Part shown: piece by piece, positions 57,414-64,000 of the stretch
How the letters are laid out: each line of letters opens with the position of its first letter
How positions within the stretch are numbered: the first letter of the stretch is position 1
Origin: an uncultured Treponema sp.
Lineage (GTDB): Bacteria > Spirochaetota > Spirochaetia > Treponematales > Treponemataceae
Reading direction: 5' to 3'
Length of the DNA stretch: 64,000 nucleotides
NCBI GenBank assembly: GCA_947166355.1
Contig: CAMVDX010000003.1
Coordinates: 62,001 to 126,000, forward strand
Position numbers and translations under genes: made by a program
The notes under the pieces: model-generated
Told to the model about the DNA's origin: nothing
What the model saw: only the letters and a program-made list of their open reading frames with translations
Database searches by the model: none

Positions 57414-59781
57414 TTTTTTTCAGCGGCGCCTTAAAGCTCATTTTTCTTGGCGTTGCAACCTTTTCAAACTGAACCGTGTAAATGGCTGCAGTCTGATCAA
57501 TTGAAAGAATTGTACCCTTGCCGAGTATTTTGTGCTCAACGGTATCGCCCACGGCAAGGTCTGCAAGCTCTGCTTTTTTAGCGAGGATTGAATCTGATTC
57601 CTGAATATAAAGACGGGTTTTTGTAAGCAGCTGAGGCGGAAGCTCAATCTCGTAATTTAGAAGAGGCTTATCTATATCAAAAATAAAACGGGATGGATAA
57701 CGGCCGCCTGCGTGCTGGGAAAAGCCTTCTGCTTCAGTCAGGTAGAGTTCTTTCTGAGCACGGGTTACTGCTACAAAGGCAAGACGGCGTTCTTCTTCCA
57801 TAGCCTTGAGTGAGTCTATCTTTTTGCTTGGGAACATATTCTCGTTCATGCCCGCAATAAAAACTACCGGAAACTCAAGGCCTTTTGCCGTATGAATTGT
57901 CATGAGGCGCACGGCATTTTTGCTGGATTCAATATCGGCATTTGTGTAAAGGGCAGCATGGGCTAAATAATTTTCCAGAGTACATTCTTCACCGCAGGAA
58001 GTTTCATATTCGTAAATTGACTGCTTGAGCTCTGCAAGATTATCCAGCCGCTCCTGACTACCTTCCGTTCGTAAGGCAAGCTCGTAGCCGCTCTGATTCA
58101 TGATGTGGCTGAAAACCTCTGAAATCTGGCGGCCTGAATAAGAGGCAGAAAAACTTTCTATGAGATCAATATATTTCTGCGCAGTCGTGTTTGCAAAAAG
58201 CGGGTCGTTTACCATAAGTTTAAGGGCCTCATACAGTGAACCGCCCTTAGTTTCAACAAACTCTTTAAGAGCTTTTATGCGTCGTTCCCCGACATTTCTC
58301 TTTGGCTGATTTACAGTTCTCAAAAATGACAGGTCGTCCTTATAGGCAATCATGCGAAGGTAGGAAAGGGCGTCTTTAATTTCTGCCCGGTCGAAAAAGG
58401 GCACGCCAGAGTTGAGGGTATAGGGGAGCTTTTCGCGCTGGAAGACCTCTTCTATGCTGCGGCTGATGTAGTGGGCACGGTAAAGTATTGCGATGTCGGA
58501 AAGTGCAAACTTTCCGGTGGTTGAGTAGCCCGCAGGGCGTATCGAAACCACATTGTCGTCTTCTCCGGTGGTTTCGATACGTCCGCTTTGCGGACACTCA
58601 ACCACCGGAATTTCAGTTAGCTCGCGGATTTTTTTTAAGATATACTCAGCCTCGTCTTCTGCAGATTTCGCGTGGTAGTAGGCTGGGAGCGGGGATGTAA
58701 CCGGGGGCGCTACGGGGGCGGAGCCCCCGTTAGAAGGGGTAGCGGAAAACGAAGTGGCTGCGGTGGTTGAGCTTGTCGAAACTACCGCAGACGCTTCGGT
58801 TGCAGCGAGGGGGAGACTTCCCCCTCCTATATTACCTGGCACCAGATCCTTCTTAATTCTATCTTTATTCTTTCCAATCAGGCTATTGGCGGCGTCGAGA
58901 ATGGGCTTTGTGCTGCGGTAGTTTTTGTTCATCACAATTGTGCGGACGCCGGGAAAGTTCTTGTCAAACTCCAGAAGGTAACGGATGTCTGCACCGCGCC
59001 AGGTGTAAATAGTCTGGTCAGGGTCGCCAACTACGAACAAATTATTGTGGTAAGGGCAGAGGGCTTTCATCACTTCGTACTGAATCCAGTCTATATCCTG
59101 AAACTCGTCTATCATTATGTACTCGAGCCGTTCCTGCCACTTGAGGCGGATAGCTTCGTTTGTCTGGAAGATGTATAAAACGAATTTGAGCAAATCGTTG
59201 TAGTCGAGGCCGAAGCATTTTTTCTGCTGATAAAGGTAGCCGTAAAAAATAATGTCGTCAGCCCGGGTGGCGTCAAGGTATTTCTGGTGAATCTCGTCCA
59301 GGCTCATGCGGATCAGGTCTTCGTAGTAATGAGGCTCCTTAAAGATTTTGCGGATTTCTATCATGTCGCGGGCGTTGCCAAAGGTCATCTGGCGCAGGGT
59401 AAGGCCGCGCTCCTCGTAGATAATCTGAAGCATGGCATTGATGTCGGAATTGTCGAGGACGAGAAAGCTTTTTGGATAGGAGACGGCGTTTGAATCTTCC
59501 TGAAGAACGCTTACGCAAAAGCCGTGAAAAGTAGAAATGTAGCCGGTGTCGTTGTCGCCGGTGAGCTCGCGTATTCTGCGGCGCATTTCGGCTGCGGCCT
59601 TGTTGGTAAAAGTAACACAGAGTATGTGTGAAGGCAGGATTCCAATTTCGTTTACAAGGTAAGCAAAGCGGTAGGTGAGTGCCCGTGTTTTTCCGGAACC
59701 TGCTCCCGCAATTACTCGCACATAGCCTTCGGTTGTGGTAACGGCCTGCATTTGTTCTTCATTTAAATCATCAAGATTCAT
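57406..59781 (-). CDS. pcrA: PcrA/UvrD-type ATP-dependent DNA helicase
   Basis: This 791-aa superfamily 1 helicase shows motif I GAGSGKTRALTYRF, motif II IDEFQDIDWIQYE, motif III GDPDQTIYTWRGAD, motif IV MNKNYRST, motif V MTIHTAKGLEFPVVF and motif VI VAVTRAQKELY, and a C-terminal Tudor-like domain (VGDTVEHKILGKGTILSI) typical of PcrA/UvrD. It acts in nucleotide-excision repair and replication. Residues ~318-364 and ~391-422, between motif IV and the next conserved block, are encoded by inserted repeats (family C with a nested family B, then two inverted family B). The ATG at 59781 has TATAAT 7 nt upstream and no Shine-Dalgarno. Confidence 0.93.
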   Translation of the reverse strand: MNLDDLNEEQMQAVTTTEGYVRVIAGAGSGKTRALTYRFAYLVNEIGILPSHILCVTFTNKAAAEMRRRIRELTGDNDTGYISTFHGFCVSVLQEDSNAVSYPKSFLVLDNSDINAMLQIIYEERGLTLRQMTFGNARDMIEIRKIFKEPHYYEDLIRMSLDEIHQKYLDATRADDIIFYGYLYQQKKCFGLDYNDLLKFVLYIFQTNEAIRLKWQERLEYIMIDEFQDIDWIQYEVMKALCPYHNNLFVVGDPDQTIYTWRGADIRYLLEFDKNFPGVRTIVMNKNYRSTKPILDAANSLIGKNKDRIKKDLVPGNIGGGSLPLAATEASAVVSTSSTTAATSFSATPSNGGSAPVAPPVTSPLPAYYHAKSAEDEAEYILKKIRELTEIPVVECPQSGRIETTGEDDNVVSIRPAGYSTTGKFALSDIAILYRAHYISRSIEEVFQREKLPYTLNSGVPFFDRAEIKDALSYLRMIAYKDDLSFLRTVNQPKRNVGERRIKALKEFVETKGGSLYEALKLMVNDPLFANTTAQKYIDLIESFSASYSGRQISEVFSHIMNQSGYELALRTEGSQERLDNLAELKQSIYEYETSCGEECTLENYLAHAALYTNADIESSKNAVRLMTIHTAKGLEFPVVFIAGMNENMFPSKKIDSLKAMEEERRLAFVAVTRAQKELYLTEAEGFSQHAGGRYPSRFIFDIDKPLLNYEIELPPQLLTKTRLYIQESDSILAKKAELADLAVGDTVEHKILGKGTILSIDQTAAIYTVQFEKVATPRKMSFKAPLKKTN
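58516..58607. repeat. Two inverted family B repeats inside pcrA
   Basis: One copy at 58516-58552 (core GCCCGCAGGGC) and an inverted copy at 58566-58607 (core GTCCGCTTTGCGGAC) lie in frame in the helicase gene. Confidence 0.88.
58700..58828. repeat. Family C repeat with nested family B repeat inside pcrA
   Basis: The outer element runs from GGGGGCGCTACGGGGGCGGA through GAAGGGGTAGCGGAAAACGA to GAGGGGGAGACTTCCCCCTC. A family B copy (58762-58786, GGTGGTTGAG ... CGAAACTACC) sits in its middle, so B entered after C. Confidence 0.85.
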
Positions 59782-59827
59782 AAAAATAATTATAGGAGAT
59801 TTATGCAAAATAGACTATAATAGAAGT

Positions 59828-60436
59828 ATGAATCGTAATGTAAAAATCTTTTTATTAATTTTGATTTCAATTTTTTTGAATTTAGGAACGTCCATTTTAG
59901 TTTTTGATGTTTTACATATCCCTTTATTCCTGGATACAATTTTTACTGTTGCAATTGTATTTTATCTGGGACTTTTGCCGGGCTTAGCGGTTGGCTTTTT
60001 TTATAATTTTATTGATGTCCTTTTTAATTATTTTGTACGGGGCATTTTTTCTCCTACCAATATCTTATTTTCACTTTGTGGAGTTGCAATTACTCTGGTT
60101 ACCTGGGCTTTTGCACGAAAAAAGGAAGAGTTTAAAATAACTCTTATGGTAACTATTTTGTATTTACTTTTGATTTCTGTTTTATCTTCTTTTGTAACAA
60201 TTTTTATTGGCGGAACTATAGATTTTGTCCGTTTTACTTATCTTGAGATTCCAGATTCAATGGCTCCAATCAGAAAGTTTACAGAAAGCTTTGTTTCACA
60301 GCGATTCAGTCTTTTTGCTTCCTGCATTCTGGGCCAGATACCTATTTCAATTACAGACCGACTGATAGCTACCTTTTCAGGCTACGGGGTTTACATATTA
60401 TGCTATAAATTATTAGGACCTTCGGAGGAACTTTAG
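59828..60436 (+). CDS. Polytopic membrane protein, putative sensor partner (module 2)
   Basis: This 202-aa protein with about five or six membrane helices is the paralogue of the protein at 22271-22915; both share the early motif IPLFLDTIFTVAI-type and a C-terminal block with RF, IP, D and Y-K. It is followed at once by a HisKA_3 kinase and a NarL-type regulator, as in module 1. A role as ligand-binding or transport-like sensor for the kinase is likely but inferred. TATAAT (59816-59821) is 6 nt before the ATG, with no Shine-Dalgarno. The divergent helicase gene shares this 46-nt gap. Confidence 0.6.
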   Translation: MNRNVKIFLLILISIFLNLGTSILVFDVLHIPLFLDTIFTVAIVFYLGLLPGLAVGFFYNFIDVLFNYFVRGIFSPTNILFSLCGVAITLVTWAFARKKEEFKITLMVTILYLLLISVLSSFVTIFIGGTIDFVRFTYLEIPDSMAPIRKFTESFVSQRFSLFASCILGQIPISITDRLIATFSGYGVYILCYKLLGPSEEL

Positions 60437-61291
60437 GTGAACGGTATGAATGTCAGTCAGCAGGAAGCTGCTAAAGTGGAAATTTCAAAACTTCAGGAAA
60501 TTGTTCACCAGTATACTACCTTCTTCATAATTTTTGATATCATCTTTTTTGTAGCGATTGTTTTTATAATTATCTTTGCGATTCAATATTTAAAATCAAA
60601 AAAGCAGCTAAAAAGTTCAAACCGTTATCTTCGTTTTACAATTAAAGGTCAGGAAGAAGAAAGGGCAAGAATTGCGCGAGAGCTTCATGATACAATTGCC
60701 CAGGACTTGCGATACTGCAGAAATCTTTCAGAAAAAATTCAAGATAAAAATGATCCTGAGCTCAGCAAAAAACTTTCATCCATGCTGGAAAAGTCTTTGT
60801 CGTCTGTAAGAAATATGAGCTATAACCTTGCTCCTCCTGATGTAATCAAAAATGATCTTTCTGCAAATCTCTTAAATCTTGCACAAAATTTCAGGGAACA
60901 TTCTGATGTAGAATTTCGTCTTACAATTCCAGATCTGCTTGATTCAGAATTTCTAACAGAAGAACAGAATCTCAATCTTTACCGTATAATTCAGGAAGCT
61001 CTTACAAATATAATTAAGCACGCTCAGGCTTCAGAAGTTACTCTGCTTGTTCGAAACGAAAATGGAGATGAAGCAAAAGGCATTTACATTTTTATTTCTG
61101 ATGACGGGGTTGGTTTTGAGGTTTCAAAAATTAATGAACGTGGTACAGATGGAAATCATTTTGGTTTTGTCGGTATGAATGAACGTGCTGATTTTATAGG
61201 CGCTAAACTGCTTGTTGATTCGCACCCGGGTGAAGGTACTCAGATTACCGTTATAAAAGAGGATCTTACAGAATCTGTGAAAAAATCATAA
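60437..61291 (+). CDS. Sensor histidine kinase, HisKA_3 type (module 2)
   Basis: This 284-aa kinase has one membrane helix (about residues 28-50) with almost no external domain, a coiled linker, the dimerisation motif ERARIARELHDTIAQD (H84) and an ATPase domain with IIQEALTNIIKHAQA, SDDGVGFEV and HFGFVGMNERAD. With no sensor domain of its own it probably senses through the membrane protein encoded directly upstream, with which it shares abutting stop and start codons. The start is GTG with GGAGG 8 nt upstream. Confidence 0.9.
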   Translation: MNGMNVSQQEAAKVEISKLQEIVHQYTTFFIIFDIIFFVAIVFIIIFAIQYLKSKKQLKSSNRYLRFTIKGQEEERARIARELHDTIAQDLRYCRNLSEKIQDKNDPELSKKLSSMLEKSLSSVRNMSYNLAPPDVIKNDLSANLLNLAQNFREHSDVEFRLTIPDLLDSEFLTEEQNLNLYRIIQEALTNIIKHAQASEVTLLVRNENGDEAKGIYIFISDDGVGFEVSKINERGTDGNHFGFVGMNERADFIGAKLLVDSHPGEGTQITVIKEDLTESVKKS

Positions 61292-61367
61292 AAATCTTGT
61301 GCGTATTTACTGACTACAAAAAAGTGATTAAGCATTAAAATATTTGAATAAGTAAAAAAGGTAAAAA

Positions 61368-61985
61368 ATGAAGGAAGTAAAATTCTTTGTTGTTGAAGAT
61401 CATTCTCTAACAAATCTTGGAATAAGACAATTCTTTTCCAGACGAGATAATTTTGTTTGCTGTGGTTTTGCTTCTGGAAAAGATGAAGCCATAGAAAAAT
61501 TTATGGAGCTTAAAGCAGAAAATGCTCTTCCTAATATTTTGATTCTGGATTTAAATCTTGGTGAATACAGCGGTTTAGATGTTCTTAAAACAGTAAAAGA
61601 ACAATATCCGGAAACAAAAGTTGTTGTATATTCAATGTATACAAATCCCGGAATTCTCAGTCTTGCCCTCGATAATGGTGCTCTGGGCTTTGTTTCTAAA
61701 GACAGCATGGAAGGTGAACTTTTGAAGGCTGTTGATGAAGTTGTTCACGGAGGAAGCTATGTTCAGCAGAATCTTGTCACTTCTCTATTTACTTACAGAA
61801 GCCTTCTGGACAGCCTTACAAAGCAGGAACAGAATATTTTAAAGAAAATCATTGAGCGAAAAGACAACGAAAAAATTGCTTCTGAATTAAATCTTACTCT
61901 TCGCAGCGTAGAAAACTATCTTTCGCGCATTTATGGAAAAACAGGCTGCCGTGGACATGAGGAGTTGATAAAAAAGTTCGGTTGA
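61368..61985 (+). CDS. NarL/LuxR-family response regulator (module 2)
   Basis: This 205-aa regulator has a receiver (FFVVEDHSLTNLGIRQFF, phospho-acceptor D61 in ILILDLNLGEYSG, GFVSKDSMEG) and a LuxR-type helix-turn-helix (LTKQEQNILKKIIERKDNEK then LRSVENYLSRIYGKTGC). It is a paralogue of the regulator at 24096-24725. AAAGGT lies before the ATG. It follows its kinase after 76 nt and should be its target. A family A repeat lies just downstream. Confidence 0.92.
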   Translation: MKEVKFFVVEDHSLTNLGIRQFFSRRDNFVCCGFASGKDEAIEKFMELKAENALPNILILDLNLGEYSGLDVLKTVKEQYPETKVVVYSMYTNPGILSLALDNGALGFVSKDSMEGELLKAVDEVVHGGSYVQQNLVTSLFTYRSLLDSLTKQEQNILKKIIERKDNEKIASELNLTLRSVENYLSRIYGKTGCRGHEELIKKFG

Positions 61986-62044
61986 TAATTGCAGCAAGTT
62001 GTCATCGCGCACATCGCAGTGCAGCGACAATTTACTGCATCCTC

Positions 62045-62080
62045 CGTCATTGCGAGGAGCGCAGCGACGAAGCAATCCAT
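62045..62080. repeat. Family A repeat between convergent genes
   Basis: CGTCATTGCGAGGAGCGCAG ... GAAGCAATCCAT lies between the module 2 regulator and the cca stop codon, which it nearly touches. Confidence 0.85.
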
Positions 62081-62081
62081 T

Positions 62082-63518
62082 TTAATTGTGATTTCTCTGA
62101 TATATTGCCTTTGCATTTTTCAAAAGAATTTCTTTTTCATTCATCTCCGGATCTTCAAGTACGCAATCTAAAAGTTCATTTAAAATACGCCCCAGTTCCT
62201 TTCCAGCAGGAATTCCCGATTGCATGAGATCTCGGCCATTCACAGCCAGAGATTTTAGCGAAAGGGCGGTCTTTTTTTCCAGTTCTTTTTCTACTCGTCT
62301 TTGCAGTTCTAATAACAGAGAAACACTCTCACTATAGCGAACATTTACAGGCTCGTTATACATTCCGTACATATCTGCAAGCCTTAGGTCATATAGGTCT
62401 TCCATGCATTCAGTATGTACGCGAATTATAAAGCGACGCACTGCAGCATCACTCCAGCCAGGCTCATAATGAAACATATGTTCCCTGACGAGATGACATA
62501 CATTATCTGTCATTTCATTTGAAAATTTCAGGCGAGTCATAAGTTTTCTGGTTATTTTTTCGCCAATAACTTCATGATTATAAAAAGTAATAGTTTCGAT
62601 TTCCTTTTTGCTTCCGTCATTTTTATCGCCATCAAGTACAGATTCGGTAATAATTTTTTTTGAAGCAGGTTTTCCTATGTCATGAAAAAGCGCTGCAAGA
62701 CGCACATTCAGCTTTGAGGCCGGTGCTCCATCGCAGGCATAAAAAAGATGGTCAAGTACGTCAAATTTGTGAAAAGCTCTGTAATCGCTCTGAATGCACC
62801 CCCTGCATATTTCAAACTCAGGGATAAATATCGAAAGTAATCCGGTTTCTTCCAGAAGATTTAAGCCTACCGACGGCTTTTGAGAAGAAAGGATTTTTTC
62901 AAATTCATCTCTAAATCTTTCAATTGAAATAGAAGCTGCTTTATCTTGAATTTCTTTCTTGAATATTTCTGAGAATGTATGATTTTCTATACTAAAATTA
63001 AGCTTAGAAGCAAATCTGAGTGCACGAATAGGCCGTAATCCGTCTTCCATAAAACGTTCATGCGCTTCACCAACAGTTCGGATTATTTTATTTTTTATGT
63101 CTTCCTGTCCGCCGTAAGGATCTACAACAGCGCCGTTTTCAAGTGATGCTGCAATTGCATTCATGGTAAAATCTCGCCTTGCAAGATCTTCTTCAATAGT
63201 TGCTGCATAATTTATGCTGTCTGGATGTCTTCCGTCTGAATAGCCTGCTTCTGTACGAAAGGTAGTAACTTCAATTTCAGCACCTTTAAAATGAACCGTA
63301 ACAGTTCCATGTTCAATCCCCGTCGGTACGACAAACTTAAAAAGCTTTATGACATCCTGAGGAGTAGCATTCGTTGCAACATCCCAGTCGTGGGCAGGAA
63401 CCTTCATAATCATATCACGTACTGCTCCACCAACAAGGTAAGCCTTAAAACCGGCTTTAGTGAAAAAACAGCCGAATTCTCTCAGCAACTCTGGAATCTT
63501 TATTTTTTTTGCATTCAT
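62082..63518 (-). CDS. cca: CCA-adding tRNA nucleotidyltransferase with HD domain
   Basis: This class II nucleotidyltransferase adds or repairs the 3' CCA of tRNAs. The sequence shows YLVGGAVRDMIM (near residue 29), the catalytic HDWDVATNATP, RRDFTMNAIA, GLRPIRALRFASKL and an HD hydrolase domain (LAALFHDIGKPASKK). Length 478 aa is typical of HD-containing forms. Poly(A) polymerase is a related alternative, but the tRNA-Phe gene in this window lacks an encoded CCA, so an enzyme of this kind is required. Its ATG overlaps the stop of the upstream gene (ATGA). Confidence 0.9.
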   Translation of the reverse strand: MNAKKIKIPELLREFGCFFTKAGFKAYLVGGAVRDMIMKVPAHDWDVATNATPQDVIKLFKFVVPTGIEHGTVTVHFKGAEIEVTTFRTEAGYSDGRHPDSINYAATIEEDLARRDFTMNAIAASLENGAVVDPYGGQEDIKNKIIRTVGEAHERFMEDGLRPIRALRFASKLNFSIENHTFSEIFKKEIQDKAASISIERFRDEFEKILSSQKPSVGLNLLEETGLLSIFIPEFEICRGCIQSDYRAFHKFDVLDHLFYACDGAPASKLNVRLAALFHDIGKPASKKIITESVLDGDKNDGSKKEIETITFYNHEVIGEKITRKLMTRLKFSNEMTDNVCHLVREHMFHYEPGWSDAAVRRFIIRVHTECMEDLYDLRLADMYGMYNEPVNVRYSESVSLLLELQRRVEKELEKKTALSLKSLAVNGRDLMQSGIPAGKELGRILNELLDCVLEDPEMNEKEILLKNAKAIYQRNHN

Positions 63519-63895
63519 TTTATACCTTCGGATATATAACTGATGATATTTGCTGAGCCGGTACAGAAAATGCAGAACACAGCTGAAATAATCAGCATAA
63601 TCATATTAATAAAATTTTTAAATTTCTGCTTTTCTGTAAAAATTTTTATAACGGTTTCTATAGTCAGCAAAATTGAAAACAGACTGTTAAAAATTGAGGC
63701 ATAAGAAAGTATTGAAAGCAGCCACATCTGGTTCACATCCTGAAAACTCTGGTAATTTCCGATTATATAAAGAGTTATGAGGATTATGCAGAAGACAGTA
63801 ATAGCCAGATTCAGTGTCATGGAAAACTTGTAGGTGAGTGTGTTTGAGAGTAGTTTTTTTGAGTATTTGAATCTTGTCTTGTTGACTTTAGCCAT
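63515..63895 (-). CDS. Small membrane protein
   Basis: This 126-aa protein has a basic N-terminus (MAKVNKTRFKYSKKLL) and three hydrophobic segments (about residues 27-46, 57-80 and 97-118). No family is recognised. Its stop overlaps the cca start by 4 nt, so the two genes are translationally coupled on one transcript. The function is unknown. Confidence 0.7.
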   Translation of the reverse strand: MAKVNKTRFKYSKKLLSNTLTYKFSMTLNLAITVFCIILITLYIIGNYQSFQDVNQMWLLSILSYASIFNSLFSILLTIETVIKIFTEKQKFKNFINMIMLIISAVFCIFCTGSANIISYISEGIK

Positions 63896-63946
63896 ACTTG
63901 AAGCCTTTTGCCTTATGCTGATATACTGATAAAATAATTCCCTGTC

Positions 63947-63976
63947 ATTGTCGGCCTATCCGACATTTTATATTAT
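63947..63976. repeat. Family D-like repeat near the window end
   Basis: GTCATTGTCGGCCTATCCGA then CATTTT is a shortened copy of the GTCATT-plus-palindrome element also found inside murC. It lies upstream of the small membrane protein gene. Confidence 0.65.
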
Positions 63977-64000
63977 TGTTAATTCGGGTAAAAGTCTATG

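Overview
The window looks like chromosomal DNA of a spirochaete, most likely a host-associated (gut or rumen type) Treponema. The evidence is an AT-rich background, spirochaete-type flagellar genes (flbB-fliK-flgD-flgE and flgF-flgG-flgJ) with a hook protein that keeps the Lys and Cys used for the spirochaetal lysinoalanine cross-link, a Treponema-style hexokinase, an AtoS/AtoC-like sigma-54 pair, and a non-secreted family 5 glycoside hydrolase. No rRNA, CRISPR array or intact transposon was seen. There is one tRNA gene, tRNA-Phe(GAA), on the minus strand.

Layout. 0-8 kb: a UvrD/Rep-type helicase (minus), then hexokinase followed without a visible terminator by flbB, fliK, flgD and flgE, ending in a strong terminator. 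8-11.5 kb: an ankyrin protein, a GHKL ATPase, two small secreted proteins and tRNA-Phe. 11.5-17 kb: a tightly packed run murG-cvpA-holB-like-histidine kinase, then an NtrC-type regulator. 17-22 kb: a J-domain protein, glgC, and flgF-flgG-flgJ. 22-25 kb: a membrane protein facing a NarL-type regulator/kinase operon. 25-33.5 kb: an accessory stretch of mostly unrecognised genes, including a PD-(D/E)XK nuclease-like protein, a triple zinc-ribbon protein, a ParB-like protein, several very small proteins and an AAA/DUF4143 ATPase preceded by four 23-bp iterons. 33.5-44.5 kb: housekeeping genes (murC, yicC, a cytidylate-kinase-like gene, GH5, thrC, a lipoprotein, alr, folC, trpS). 44.5-57.4 kb: a chemoreceptor, then a LytTR regulator and AgrC-like kinase, four ABC exporters in two A+B pairs and a secreted S41 peptidase. 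57.4-64 kb: a second UvrD/PcrA helicase, a second membrane protein-kinase-regulator module paralogous to the one at 22-25 kb, a CCA-adding enzyme and a small membrane protein.

Three themes stand out. First, short palindromic repeats of several families fill intergenic gaps and have also entered coding sequences in frame (murC, pcrA, two ABC exporters, a J-domain gene). Second, about ten genes carry a good -10 box only 5-8 nt before the start codon and no Shine-Dalgarno sequence, which suggests leaderless transcripts. Third, the 46.8-57.4 kb locus looks like a regulated peptide-export or cell-signalling system, with a candidate LytTR operator (two 16-mers exactly 21 bp apart) in front of the exporter operon. 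No computation was possible: alignments, family names and promoter calls come from reading the sequence and from memory of the families.
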